Counted from the stretch's first letter, positions 32,209 through 41,020 are shown. The stretch: 59,688 nucleotides of DNA from Candidatus Zixiibacteriota bacterium (GCA_011773985.1 WVWN01000003.1:1-59688), one strand, 5' to 3'. Numbers and translations: made by a program. Notes: a model not told the origin generated them from the sequence alone.

Positions 32209-32275
32209 GTAGGGGCCGGTCTTTAGACCGGCCCGCCCCCGCGCGAAACGGGCCGACCTGAAGGTCGGCCCCTAC
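32209..32275. repeat. Long palindromic REP-like element, copy 2
   Basis: Second copy of the element at 23115-23182, with arms GTAGGGGCCGGTCTTTAGAC and GGTCGGCCCCTAC around a GC-rich centre. It overlaps the stop codon of the tail remnant at 32272. Confidence 0.8.
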
Positions 32276-32312
32276 CGGAACAACGCCTTAACGCGGCCTA
32301 GTGAGGTGCGTT
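32272..32312 (-). pseudogene. Isolated C-terminal tail remnant
   Basis: The minus strand encodes KRTSLGRVKALFR-stop with unrelated AT-rich sequence directly upstream. Only the conserved tail and its following palindrome survive of a former array gene. Confidence 0.7.
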
Positions 32313-32338
32313 TAAATTTAATGTTAACCGAACGTGGA

Positions 32339-33463
32339 TTAATCCGGCATCGATTTTAAACTTTTCCTAACCTGCGCACGCCTTAAAATATATTTATTTT
32401 TTGCCTTGGCTTGTAATATAGCGATCCGGTCTAATTCATTTTTTTCGTATTTTAGTAACGCTATCTCTAAACACCTAACTATTTCTTTTATAACTTCGGG
32501 GAAAGGTATTACGGCCGGTACGAACATTAAAAACCCTTCTTTACTCGATACCTGTTGCGTAGAACCGTCTTTTCCGATAACAATCGATATTTCATCTTCG
32601 CTAAAACCCTCTTCTCTTAATATTATATAATTAGTAAATATAGTTGCAACGATATCTTCTACGAATGTATTTAAGGAGATCGGTTCGAGATTTGGGGAGA
32701 AAAATTGGAAATCCGTATCTATTTGTTTTTCCTCTATAAAGGATTTTACTAGTGGTCTATAATTAAACTTACTCATTATATAATTTTGGAATTCGTATTG
32801 CCCTAATATCGCGAAACCCGGCTCCCTTATTATTACGTTACTTATTTCTTCAATTTGGTCAGCAGCAAAAATTTTTATGCCCTCAGGGAAAGTATCCTGA
32901 AATTCGTCCTTTAGAACTAGGCCGCATATTTCCCTTTCCCAAATTAATTTTTTATTTTGCTCGTCTCGTCGTATAAGTCGTGTTTTATAACCTAGGCGCT
33001 CTATAATTTGTTCGGTTTTATTTACGCATTTTTGGGCTAGTTTCCTTTTTTCGGCTTCTGTTTCCCCGCCGATAGTTGTTAACCCCATTTCTTCAAAAAA
33101 TTCATCGAAATTTAAAACTTCCTCTTCGGCCCTTGTCCTTTTTAGATATATTTTTTCTTGTTTTAACCTGATGCGGAGGTTTTTCTTTAACGTAAGGAAG
33201 TATTCTTCGGCGTTCACTTCTTCGAAAGGCGAAATATCTATTATTACCTCGAAATTCGGTTCGCCGCTATATGTTTTTTCGTTTCCCTTCCAATACCCAA
33301 TACAATTAACAAGTGCACAGCCGCCGAAGTTCAAAGTTATATCTTCTAGGATAGACTCCAACAAAGAATCTTCGAAACGGTTGCCTTCGTTATCGTACCG
33401 GGGTATTGTTAGTTTCCAAGTCTCGATTTTTTTTAGAACGCCGTTATCGGTTATTTTATACAT
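32339..33463 (-). CDS. AT-rich gene of unknown function
   Basis: A 374-residue cytosolic protein with far lower GC than all neighbours, many Lys, Ile, Glu and Asn codons, and no signal peptide. Residues ~15-105 (ETWKLTIPRYDNEGNRFEDS, FGGCALVNCIGYWKGN, FEVIIDISPFE) look like a ferredoxin-like alpha/beta domain that I have seen in small stand-alone proteins, but I cannot name it. The remainder is alpha/beta with no catalytic motif I recognise. Composition and its position at the border of a recombining array suggest recent horizontal acquisition. It does not share a transcript signal with the array. Confidence 0.7.
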   Translation of the reverse strand: MYKITDNGVLKKIETWKLTIPRYDNEGNRFEDSLLESILEDITLNFGGCALVNCIGYWKGNEKTYSGEPNFEVIIDISPFEEVNAEEYFLTLKKNLRIRLKQEKIYLKRTRAEEEVLNFDEFFEEMGLTTIGGETEAEKRKLAQKCVNKTEQIIERLGYKTRLIRRDEQNKKLIWEREICGLVLKDEFQDTFPEGIKIFAADQIEEISNVIIREPGFAILGQYEFQNYIMSKFNYRPLVKSFIEEKQIDTDFQFFSPNLEPISLNTFVEDIVATIFTNYIILREEGFSEDEISIVIGKDGSTQQVSSKEGFLMFVPAVIPFPEVIKEIVRCLEIALLKYEKNELDRIAILQAKAKNKYILRRAQVRKSLKSMPD

Positions 33464-33524
33464 ACGGCTAATTCCCGTAATAATTATTTATTGTTGGTTT
33501 TGGAACGGTTTCCAAGATTTAAGT

Positions 33525-34298
33525 TTATATTAAAATAACCCCCATCACCAGCAACGCTACGAACGGCGCGACGCCGGCGCCTACGGTCCCCGGGTGGAAG
33601 TCCGGCCCGAAGCCCGAGGCGAATAGGCCGTGGCCCTCGACGCCCAACGATACGTAGTTCCCGGCGACCATTCCCCCCACGCAGGCGACGACTACTAGTA
33701 TTAAGCCGAGCGCGAAGGTCCGCGGCCTGCGGGGCGCTACGTCCAACACGTCCGGGTAGAGGAGGCCCAGCCGCCGGACGCGCTTGTCGAGCGCCTTGAG
33801 TAGGAGCGGCCCCAATACCACCGTGAAGATGACGTTGTTCACGACGATGATGTTCGCCAGCGCGGCGAAGGGCGCCTGGCCCAGCAGGTCTATCCCCCAG
33901 CCGATGAATAGGCCGCACGCTAAGGCGGCGAGAATTATAGCCGCCTCCATAAGTAATAAGCGCCGCCAGTTGGAAAGGTATTCCGCGGCGCCGGCGCGGA
34001 CGATGCGGTAGGGGATGTACGCCAACAGGAAGTTGCCGCCGAGGCCGAAGAGGCTACCCCATCCCAGCGTCCCCGAGAAGTCCCCCAGCAGGTTCCCTAG
34101 GGCCGAGCCGACGGCGCCCGCGGGGCCGAAGAGCAGGCCCGCGACGAAAGGGATGGCTCGCCCGGGCGAGGTCTCCGTCAGGCCGGGTATGAGCGTGAGC
34201 GGTTTGAACGGTATGAGCAGCGCCGCGTACACCGCCGCGGTCACGGCCGCCAGGACGACCATCCGCGTGTTCTCCCACATCCTCGCGACTTCGCGCAC
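33525..34298 (-). CDS. ECF-transporter S-component-like membrane protein
   Basis: A 257-residue protein with about seven hydrophobic segments. The N-terminal half carries PFKPLTLIPGLTETSPGRAIPF, then GLLFGPAGAVGSALGNLLGDF and GSLFGLGGNFLLAYIPY, the pattern of substrate-binding subunits of energy-coupling-factor vitamin transporters and related conserved membrane proteins. No ATPase or EcfT gene is adjacent; shared ECF modules elsewhere would be needed. The GTG start lies four bases after the stop of the peptidoglycan-binding gene, so they form one operon. Substrate unknown. Confidence 0.7.
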   Translation of the reverse strand: MREVARMWENTRMVVLAAVTAAVYAALLIPFKPLTLIPGLTETSPGRAIPFVAGLLFGPAGAVGSALGNLLGDFSGTLGWGSLFGLGGNFLLAYIPYRIVRAGAAEYLSNWRRLLLMEAAIILAALACGLFIGWGIDLLGQAPFAALANIIVVNNVIFTVVLGPLLLKALDKRVRRLGLLYPDVLDVAPRRPRTFALGLILVVVACVGGMVAGNYVSLGVEGHGLFASGFGPDFHPGTVGAGVAPFVALLVMGVILI

Positions 34299-34302
34299 GG
34301 CC

Positions 34303-34989
34303 TCACCTCGTAAGCTCGTAGATGCGGAGCGATACGGGGGTATCCTTCAGGTCGTTGAGCGGCTCGATTTCGACGTAGTATTTCCCGGCTAAGGATGCCT
34401 CGTCGAATATCACGGCCTTGCCCTCGTCGCCCAGATCCCGCAAAGCGTAGCGCACGTCCGCGGGCAGCGGCTTGACGACGGCGTACGCGTCGTACGGGTT
34501 TATGACGTTGGCCTCCAGACAGTCGCCCCCGCACGATATAACGTACGTCGTCCCCGGCGCCGGCTTAATGTCGTATTTGCCCTTCTCGCCCGCTTTGATC
34601 GTAATCTGGGCGGAATCGAGGAGCGTAAGCTTAGGGGGCGGCGCGGTAGACTTAGGCTTCTCGCCGGCGAGCGCGCGTACTATCGTCGCGGCCGTTTCGG
34701 CGCGGACGATGCCGGAAACCGGCAGGCCCCAATCCCGCTGGAACGCCTTGACCGCGGCCTCCGTCGCCGGCCCGAAGATGCCGTCCGTGCGGCCGAACCC
34801 CTCGAGGTAATCGCCGTATCCGATGTTGTAAAGGTCGTTTTGGAGGAGCGTCACGTAGTCGGCGGCGAAGTCGCTGTCGCGGGCGCCGAACTTCAGCGTA
34901 TTGTCGCCGTAGCGGTTGACGGCGAAGGCCGCGGCGGAGAGCGCCAACGCGGCCGCAACGACGGTTGCAACCTTAGCGGATTTAGACAT
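34303..34989 (-). CDS. Exported peptidoglycan-binding-domain protein
   Basis: A 228-residue protein with an N-terminal signal anchor (VATVVAAALALSAAAFA) and a PG_binding_1 domain at residues ~45-110 (VTLLQNDLYNIGYGDYLEGFG, GIFGPATEAAVKAFQRDWGLP). The remaining ~110 residues form a beta-rich domain (ISCGGDCLEANVINPYDAY) resembling bacterial pre-peptidase C-terminal domains. The start has GAGGAGGGAATC before ATG. It is co-transcribed with the ECF-like membrane protein. Confidence 0.75.
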   Translation of the reverse strand: MSKSAKVATVVAAALALSAAAFAVNRYGDNTLKFGARDSDFAADYVTLLQNDLYNIGYGDYLEGFGRTDGIFGPATEAAVKAFQRDWGLPVSGIVRAETAATIVRALAGEKPKSTAPPPKLTLLDSAQITIKAGEKGKYDIKPAPGTTYVISCGGDCLEANVINPYDAYAVVKPLPADVRYALRDLGDEGKAVIFDEASLAGKYYVEIEPLNDLKDTPVSLRIYELTR

Positions 34990-35099
34990 GATTCCCTCCT
35001 CGCTGGACGCGCGAGTATAAGTATATGTTGAGGGTATGGCTAAGTTAATGTTATAAGGTATTGCTTTTTTCGCGACGTTCGCTTAGCGATGGCGGCATT

Positions 35100-35792
35100 G
35101 TGAAGAACCCTTACGATTATTACTTAGAGTGGGACGCCCGGTTCTGGGAGGCGCCCTTCTTATTCGGCCTGTCGCGCGTCGGGCACGGCCTCGCCGGTAA
35201 AAGGCTCCTAGATATCGGTTCCCGGCGAGGGCGGATGTGTTTATGGTTTGCGGAAGAAGGCGCCCGCGTCGTCGGCGGCGATTTACATTACGATTATTTA
35301 ACCTATGCGGCCGCGGAGTCAAGAAAAAACGGGGGGGAGGCTTTCAGCCTGGTCCAAATGCGCGCGGAGGCGCTCCCGTTTCGCGACGGGGCCGTCGACG
35401 TAATATTTACTAAGTCGGCTTTCGTCCTCTTCAAGAAGGCCGCGGCGTTTCGGGAAATGCTGAGGGTCCTCAAGCCGGGGGGCTACGTTTGGTTGGTTGA
35501 AAATATGAAGTTAAACCCCTTCGCCGCGTTGGTCAGGTTAGTACGGCGCTTGGCCGGCGTGGAATGGGTCAAAAGGGCCGCGTACGTTACGTACGAGGAA
35601 CTGGAGTCGTACGCCCCCGCGTTTTCCCGCTACGCCCACGGGGAATTCCATCTGTTGACACCTTTGTGCCGCGTTATCCCCTTGCCGAGGCCCTTACTAA
35701 GGCGGCTCGTGGCTTGGGAAAGCCGGATCCTCAGGCGGTCCCGATGGCTGAGCCGCTTCGCGTGGCTGACGTGCGTCGTCGGCCAGAAGTAA
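35100..35792 (+). CDS. SAM-dependent class I methyltransferase
   Basis: I use GTG 35100; the longer frame from TTG 35061 would overlap a promoter-like TTGAGG-N17-TTATAA (35028-35056). The 230-residue protein has SAM motif I LLDIGSRRGRMCLWFAEEGA, the acidic end of strand 2 VVGGDLHYD, motif LPFRDGAVDVIFTKSAF and the post-I region MLRVLKPGGYVWLVE, as in the ubiE/COQ5-like group. The C-terminal part is basic and partly hydrophobic (RVIPLPRPLLRRLVAWESR), suggesting membrane association or a lipid substrate. Confidence 0.8.
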   Translation: MKNPYDYYLEWDARFWEAPFLFGLSRVGHGLAGKRLLDIGSRRGRMCLWFAEEGARVVGGDLHYDYLTYAAAESRKNGGEAFSLVQMRAEALPFRDGAVDVIFTKSAFVLFKKAAAFREMLRVLKPGGYVWLVENMKLNPFAALVRLVRRLAGVEWVKRAAYVTYEELESYAPAFSRYAHGEFHLLTPLCRVIPLPRPLLRRLVAWESRILRRSRWLSRFAWLTCVVGQK

Positions 35793-35833
35793 TCCCCGTA
35801 TTTCCTCCGTAATCCACGCACACGATAGTTTTT

Positions 35834-37003
35834 TTACCGGGGTACGTCCGTGAAGAAGTCGCGGATGCGCGGCCCCGCTGCGGCCCTGCGCCGGAGGTGC
35901 CATAGTACGAACGAGAGCGGGACGACGGCGAAGGCGACGACGGCCAAGGCGCCGAAGGCTTTACCGAGCCCCAATTTCTCGCCGACGTACCCCACGAAGC
36001 CGGTGCCGAACGAACCGAGGCCGAAGGCCAAAAAGAAGTTTACGCCGAACGCTATGCCCTGGCGCCGGGCGGAGGTAAGCCGCGAGATGAGCGTGTTCGT
36101 TACCGGTTGCGTCGAGAAGTGGGCGAAGCCGTACGCCAGCGCGGGCGCGAAGAGGAACGCGCCCTGGGAGGCGCCCAGGAAAACGAGCGCGAGGCCGGAG
36201 AAGAGGAAAGAGCACGCGAGGACCAGTTCGTATCGCCAGCGGGAGGCCAACAGGCCGCCGACGTATTGCCCGCCAATGCCCGCGAGCAACGTCGCCGTCG
36301 TCGCCGCGTTGCCGACGAAGAGGTTCCTTATCGTCGCGAGGCGCGTCGGCAAGAAGGTCGTCGCGCCGTGAAAGATGAAGCCGTTCATTATTGCGATTAC
36401 GTAAAAGAGGAGCAAGCCGGCCAAAAGGGTCTTTTGCGGGAGCGCGGGCCTTTCGGCCGCGGGCCCCGGCATGCGCGCGACGCCGCGCCCTCCCCATCCC
36501 GCGAAGGCGGCGCCGAGCGCGCCGAGCGCCGCGGCGAAGACGACGTACGACCACCGCCACCCCGCCGCGGCGGTTATCGCGCCCGCGACGACCGGCCCCA
36601 AAGATAAGCCCAAAGTCCCGAAGATGCCGTGATACGCCATGGCCTTTTCGACCGAGCCGACGCGGCGCGCTATCAAGGAGAGGCCTGCGGGGTGGTATAG
36701 CGCCGCGGCCAACCCCAGCGCCCCCAGCGCCACCCCCAGGCTGTAGATGTCCTTCGCCAACGCCAAGCCGACGCAAGCGGCGGCCATGCCGAAGCAACAT
36801 ATCCCCAGCACGCGACGCGAGCCGATCCGGTCCGCGAAATAACCGCTCGCCGGCGCGAGCAAACCGAACGACAGGTACGAGATGTTACCGACGACGGCGA
36901 TGGCGAATAGCCCCGCGCCCACGCTCTCGCGCATGGGCGTGAGGACCGCGGCGAAAGCGACCATCGTCATGTGGACGAGGCCGTGCGCCGCGCCCGTTCC
37001 CAA
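35834..37003 (-). CDS. Major facilitator superfamily transporter
   Basis: A 389-residue protein with about 11-12 transmembrane helices. ADRIGSRRVLGICCFG between helices 2 and 3 is the MFS signature loop, and a weaker repeat (LASRWRYELVLACS) follows the centre. The N-terminal HGLVHMTMVAF resembles the fosmidomycin-resistance (Fsr) subgroup of efflux carriers. The only plausible start is TTG 37003; upstream codons back to an in-frame stop contain no ATG or GTG. It begins 51 bases after the end of the propeller gene, likely in the same operon. Confidence 0.85.
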   Translation of the reverse strand: MGTGAAHGLVHMTMVAFAAVLTPMRESVGAGLFAIAVVGNISYLSFGLLAPASGYFADRIGSRRVLGICCFGMAAACVGLALAKDIYSLGVALGALGLAAALYHPAGLSLIARRVGSVEKAMAYHGIFGTLGLSLGPVVAGAITAAAGWRWSYVVFAAALGALGAAFAGWGGRGVARMPGPAAERPALPQKTLLAGLLLFYVIAIMNGFIFHGATTFLPTRLATIRNLFVGNAATTATLLAGIGGQYVGGLLASRWRYELVLACSFLFSGLALVFLGASQGAFLFAPALAYGFAHFSTQPVTNTLISRLTSARRQGIAFGVNFFLAFGLGSFGTGFVGYVGEKLGLGKAFGALAVVAFAVVPLSFVLWHLRRRAAAGPRIRDFFTDVPR

Positions 37004-37054
37004 TATTATCTTTTTTTCGTCGGCAGTGATGGCTTCCCTTATGGGATTTAAACG

Positions 37055-39061
37055 TTACCGGTAGTCGCGGTCGTAATCGTCTTCCGTGTAGTCGGGCGGC
37101 TCGCCGTCGTATTCCAGAACCGCGACGCCCGAAGCGGTGCCGAAGGCGACGCGCGCCGTCGGGCCGCCCGTACGAAGGAGGACGAGTGACCTGCAATATT
37201 CGTCGCCCAGGCCGTAGCGCGCGTAGTAGCGGCGAACGTCCCCCGTTTCCAAATTGAGGACGTTGACACCGACCCCGCGGATTGACAACCACAACCACGG
37301 CGGCGCGGCAGCCGCGGCCCAGATGTCGGTGTGGCTCAGGCCGTCGCCCCAACTTATGTTCCTCTCGAAATTCAGGTCGGCGTCCAGTACGTCGACGCCC
37401 TTGTCGAAGGTCCCCACGTAGACGTGGCCCTCGTCCGCGGCGAGCGAATAGAGGATGTCCGAGGATATCCCCTCGCCGGCGCTTAACGCGCGAATTACTC
37501 TATCGGGGGGGTCGACGTACGCTAAGCCGCCGCCGAGGGTGGCGACTACAAGCCCGCCTCGCCAGGGGAGTAGCGCTCTTACCGGATACGGAAGGAAATC
37601 CTCCCCCTCGTCGTAACTACGCTCCACTAAGACCATTTTATAAATGGTGAGGAAGCTCGCGGTCGTGCCGAGAAAGTACCGGTCCTTGATTTTCGCGGCA
37701 CACGTCCCTTCGCGGAGGCCGGGGCGAACACGCAGATCGAAAACCTTCCGTTCGCCCTCCCCTTCGGGAAGCGAGGCGAGGCCGGCGCGAGTCGTTACGA
37801 TTAACCCGCCGTCGTAGAAGTAGAGGCCGCGTACGTCGTTCCAACCGCCGGGCAGGTTAAATTTTTCTACGGCTAGGTCGCCTTCGTCAATCGCGGCCAA
37901 GCCGTTCGGCGTGGCCGCCCATATTTTACCTTCGCCGTACGATACGGCGTAAACACCCCCCGGCGGAAGGCCCTTGGCGACGGGTAAGGGCCTAATCTCC
38001 CCCGTAGTAGGCTCGAGCGTGCATGCGCCGTTCTCCGTCCCTACGACTACGGCTTCGCCCCAGCTCGCGAGTGCCGTGCAACGACTAGACGGCAATCCGT
38101 CCGCGACGCCTACGCGCCAGATGGCCGATTTCTTTTTCGCCGCGTCTTTCAACTTTCTCCAAGCCGCCCCCGTGCCCGCGGCGAATTTGAAGGGCCGGTC
38201 GTCGGCGCACCTGACGAACAACCCTTCCGCGGTAGCGTAGAACTCCAGGCCGGCGAAGGCGAGCACGTCGCGGGTATCCGCGCGGCCGAGGGGCCCCGGC
38301 GCCCGCGTCGTCTCCTCGCCTTCGTATTCGAAGGTACCCTCGTCGGTCGCTATGGTCAATTTTCCCGGGCGAGACAGAACGCGCCGCACGGCGCCCGCGG
38401 CAGGCAATTCTACGGGAACCTCGCGCCAGCCTTCCGCGCCTCGAGCCGAGGCAAACAGCCGGCCCCGGCCGCCCCAATAAATGGAACCCTCCGCAAGCGT
38501 TATCGAGTACAGGTCGTCGAGCACGACGCCATCTGGCGTGACGAAGACCTTCCAGCCGTCCTCCACCTGGGGGCTAAGGCGCGCGGGCGGCCCCATTTCC
38601 GCGGGAATGGCCTCGAAAACATTCACCGTCGTACGCTTGTCGTAGCGCCGGGCCCCCTCGAGGGTCGCAACGTAGACGTACTCGGCGTCGACGGCTATGT
38701 CGGTGCAGTCGTTGCGGGCGAAGCCCCACATCCTTACGGTTTTTTGGGACGCGCCGCCGGCGCGGGGAAGGGTGGCGAGGCCGTTGCGGGAGGCGAAATA
38801 AAAGTTATCTATATCCGCGCCAATGGCGGTAACGTAGTTGTGAATTAGGGCCTCAGCCGCGGTGATATAGGCGGCCCGGCCGGTCCGAGGCGCGTAGCGC
38901 GCTACGCCGCCGCCGAGGTAACTTAGCCAGATGACGTCGCCGTCTACTAGGACGTCGGATACGTGAGCTCGGCTTACGACGTTGCGCCAGTTCGCCGCCC
39001 CCGCCGGCGGAGCGGCCGCGAGCGCGGCGCAGAGTAAGGCACATAAGGGGTAGCCCCTCAT
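37055..39061 (-). CDS. Secreted two-propeller protein (regulator-propeller-like)
   Basis: A 668-residue protein with a signal peptide (MRGYPLCALLCAALAAAPPAGA) and repeats of ~45 residues: VSDVLVDGDVIWLSYLGGGVARYAPRTG, VTAIGADIDNFYFASRNGLATL, AVSYGEGKIWAATPNGLAAIDEG, IYVGT-type blades and FDKGVDVLDADLNF. These match the 'two-component regulator propeller' repeats, here without kinase or TM segment, giving one or two seven-bladed propellers. It overlaps the upstream M23 peptidase gene by four bases, suggesting envelope-related function. It lacks the SLGRVKALFR tail. Confidence 0.75.
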   Translation of the reverse strand: MRGYPLCALLCAALAAAPPAGAANWRNVVSRAHVSDVLVDGDVIWLSYLGGGVARYAPRTGRAAYITAAEALIHNYVTAIGADIDNFYFASRNGLATLPRAGGASQKTVRMWGFARNDCTDIAVDAEYVYVATLEGARRYDKRTTVNVFEAIPAEMGPPARLSPQVEDGWKVFVTPDGVVLDDLYSITLAEGSIYWGGRGRLFASARGAEGWREVPVELPAAGAVRRVLSRPGKLTIATDEGTFEYEGEETTRAPGPLGRADTRDVLAFAGLEFYATAEGLFVRCADDRPFKFAAGTGAAWRKLKDAAKKKSAIWRVGVADGLPSSRCTALASWGEAVVVGTENGACTLEPTTGEIRPLPVAKGLPPGGVYAVSYGEGKIWAATPNGLAAIDEGDLAVEKFNLPGGWNDVRGLYFYDGGLIVTTRAGLASLPEGEGERKVFDLRVRPGLREGTCAAKIKDRYFLGTTASFLTIYKMVLVERSYDEGEDFLPYPVRALLPWRGGLVVATLGGGLAYVDPPDRVIRALSAGEGISSDILYSLAADEGHVYVGTFDKGVDVLDADLNFERNISWGDGLSHTDIWAAAAAPPWLWLSIRGVGVNVLNLETGDVRRYYARYGLGDEYCRSLVLLRTGGPTARVAFGTASGVAVLEYDGEPPDYTEDDYDRDYR

Positions 39062-39771
39062 AACCCGGCGGCCGGCCGCGCGTCGCGTATGGGCGGAATA
39101 TGTTTACAGACGTACGCCAGCGGCTCGACGCTCACGAGCGACGACACGCCGGGCCACGGGTCGTTAGCGTATTCCACGAACCACGCCGGCTTTCCCTGGG
39201 TCTCCACCGCGACGTTTATCTCGAAGTGCAGGTGGGCCGGCGTTTCGCGGGCGCTGCCCGTAGCGCCTACCGCCGCTATGACGTCGCCCGCGCGGACTCG
39301 CTGCCCTTTCGCGCAGTGAACCGCGGACATGTGAAGGTAGTACGTGTAAACCCCCCGGCCGTGGTAGAGGGCGACTTTGCCGCCGGGGCCCCTTTTGGGG
39401 GTGAAGGTAGCCACGGTTACGACGCCGTCCGCCGCGGCCAGGACCGGCGTGCCCTCGGGCGCGAAGATGTCGGTCCCCATGTGGTTCCGGCGCCACCGGT
39501 TCCGGAAATCGGTAAGGCCCGTCTTTTCGGTATATTCAATAGAATGAAACCGCGCGCCCGCGACCGGGAAGACGAAGGATATGCCGCGGAACGCGTCGCG
39601 CGTGGGCAGCATCCGGCCCGGGGGCGTATCGGGGAGGACCAGTTTGCCGTCCGCCGGGTCGACGTATCCCGTTAGCCAACCGTCGCGCGGCACCGCGCCC
39701 TCGAGCGTTTTGCCCCTCGCGCCGCCGAGCGTAACCGATAACGCGAGCGCAACCGTCGCGCCGTAACGCAT
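39058..39771 (-). CDS. Exported M23-family metallopeptidase
   Basis: A 237-residue protein with a signal peptide (ATVALALSVTLGGARG) and a LytM/M23 domain with the zinc ligands in place: His97 and Asp101 in NHMGTDIFAPEG, His147 in YYLHMS, and His180/His182 in AHLHFE. M23 enzymes cleave peptidoglycan cross-links or act as regulators. It is upstream of the propeller gene with an overlapping stop/start. All catalytic residues are present, so activity is expected. Confidence 0.88.
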   Translation of the reverse strand: MRYGATVALALSVTLGGARGKTLEGAVPRDGWLTGYVDPADGKLVLPDTPPGRMLPTRDAFRGISFVFPVAGARFHSIEYTEKTGLTDFRNRWRRNHMGTDIFAPEGTPVLAAADGVVTVATFTPKRGPGGKVALYHGRGVYTYYLHMSAVHCAKGQRVRAGDVIAAVGATGSARETPAHLHFEINVAVETQGKPAWFVEYANDPWPGVSSLVSVEPLAYVCKHIPPIRDARPAAGL

Positions 39772-39790
39772 CAGATAGGGCCGCCCTGAT

Positions 39791-40195
39791 TTACCGCGTG
39801 AGATCCGTCGCTATTTTCCACTCGCCGCCCTGGTTGACCAGCGTGTGAGTATGTTTCACGCCGCCGAGCTCGTACGTTACCTCGGCCGTAAGGAGTTTGC
39901 TCTCCAGGTTGGTGATCTCCTCTTTGCCGTAAGGCTCGCGGCTGGCCTCGAGGCTTTTTAGGAAAAGATTACGGATCTCGTGCTCCGATAGCCCCTCTAC
40001 GCCCACGGCGGTCTTAGAAAGCGCCGTATCGGCGTAACAATCCAACGCCGCCTCGAGGTCGCCCTTCTTCATGGCTTCCGCGAAGACCTCTACCGTGTCC
40101 TCGGGCGTGGCGTAGGGGTTCTCCGCGGGTTCCTTCGTACAACCCGCGAATATGAAAACGAGCGCGAGGCCCGCGGCCAAAAAGCATTTGCGCAT
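39791..40195 (-). CDS. Small lipoprotein with NTF2-like domain
   Basis: A 134-residue protein with a lipoprotein signal ending FIFAGC. The mature part (PEDTVEVFAEAMKKGDLEAALDCYA, then HTLVNQGGEWKIATDLTR) has the order of helices and strands of DUF4878/NTF2-like domains, which usually bind small molecules or proteins at the membrane. It lies between folE2 and the M23 gene on the same strand. Role unknown. Confidence 0.75.
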   Translation of the reverse strand: MRKCFLAAGLALVFIFAGCTKEPAENPYATPEDTVEVFAEAMKKGDLEAALDCYADTALSKTAVGVEGLSEHEIRNLFLKSLEASREPYGKEEITNLESKLLTAEVTYELGGVKHTHTLVNQGGEWKIATDLTR

Positions 40196-40225
40196 ATCGT
40201 CAACCTCCCGAAGCTCAAGTGTTGT

Positions 40226-41020
40226 TTAGTTTTTTTTATCGCGTGCGATCGCCGCGTACGCGTCGTGCTGGTGTATCGATTCGTAGTTGGTGCACTCCAC
40301 CCGGTACGAGCGGACGCGCTTGTCGCCCTCGAGCTTTTCCGCGACGTTGCGAACGACGTCCTCGACGAAGCGAGGCCGCCCGTACGCGAGCTCCGTTACG
40401 GCCTTCTCGTCCTCGCGCTTCAGCAACGCGAACAGCGGCGCCGACGCGGCCTCCTCCGCCCACGCCACCACTTCCTCGATCCAGACGATATGCCGCGACT
40501 CGAGCTCCACGTAGACGTCGCCCCGCTGGTTATGGGCGCCGGCGTCGGCGATGTCCTTGGAGCAGGGGCACAGGTTGGCCACCGGGATGGTGACGCCGAG
40601 CGAGAATTTATATTTGTCCACCAGGTCGCCGATGAAGCGCGCGCGCACCTCCAGAAACGACTTCTCGCCCGAGGCCGGCGCGGCCTTGTCTATAAAATAA
40701 GGAAAGCTTATCGTGATGTGGGCCCGGGCGCCGTCGAAGCGGCTTACCATCTCTTTGAGGATGTAGGCCATCGTGCGGTAGTTGACGTTGTCGCGGTAGC
40801 CGTAGAGAATCTCGACGAAGCGGCTCATATGCGTGCCCCGGAACTGCGCCGGCAGGTCGACGAGCATGTCGACGGTGGCGATGGTGTCCTGGTGGCCGCG
40901 GTCGCGGTCCAGCACGCGCACCGGCAACCGCACGCCCTTGACGCCGACGCGGTCTATGGGTATCTGGGTTGCGGGCCGCTCGTTGGCGACGTCGTTCAAG
41001 AGCCTTTTTTTGCGGGCCAT
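40226..41020 (-). CDS. folE2: GTP cyclohydrolase FolE2 (type IB)
   Basis: A 264-residue member of the FolE2 (PF02649) family, converting GTP to dihydroneopterin triphosphate for folate or 7-deazaguanosine synthesis. Features: ATVDMLVDLPAQFRGTHMSRFVE, IPVANLCPCSKDIADAGAHNQRG with the metal-binding Cys151-Pro-Cys153, and the ending VECTNYESIHQHDAYA. FolE2 can use metals other than zinc and is found in many anaerobes. Downstream of guaA on the same strand. Confidence 0.95.
   Translation of the reverse strand: MARKKRLLNDVANERPATQIPIDRVGVKGVRLPVRVLDRDRGHQDTIATVDMLVDLPAQFRGTHMSRFVEILYGYRDNVNYRTMAYILKEMVSRFDGARAHITISFPYFIDKAAPASGEKSFLEVRARFIGDLVDKYKFSLGVTIPVANLCPCSKDIADAGAHNQRGDVYVELESRHIVWIEEVVAWAEEAASAPLFALLKREDEKAVTELAYGRPRFVEDVVRNVAEKLEGDKRVRSYRVECTNYESIHQHDAYAAIARDKKN

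Larger units (their letters stand above)
31955..32338. other. Left border of the NHL array, no intact gene
   Basis: About 380 bases holding, in minus-strand order, an NHL-type tail remnant (32272-32312), a REP-like palindrome (32209-32275), a terminator-like hairpin near 32155-32190, the array promoter (32121-32150) and a C25 remnant (31960-32070). Confidence 0.7.

Noticed and set aside
23204-32312. Repeated units considered as a CRISPR array or insertion sequences
   Set aside because: Units are about 2 kb and protein-coding; no short regular spacers, no transposase and no terminal inverted repeats around units.
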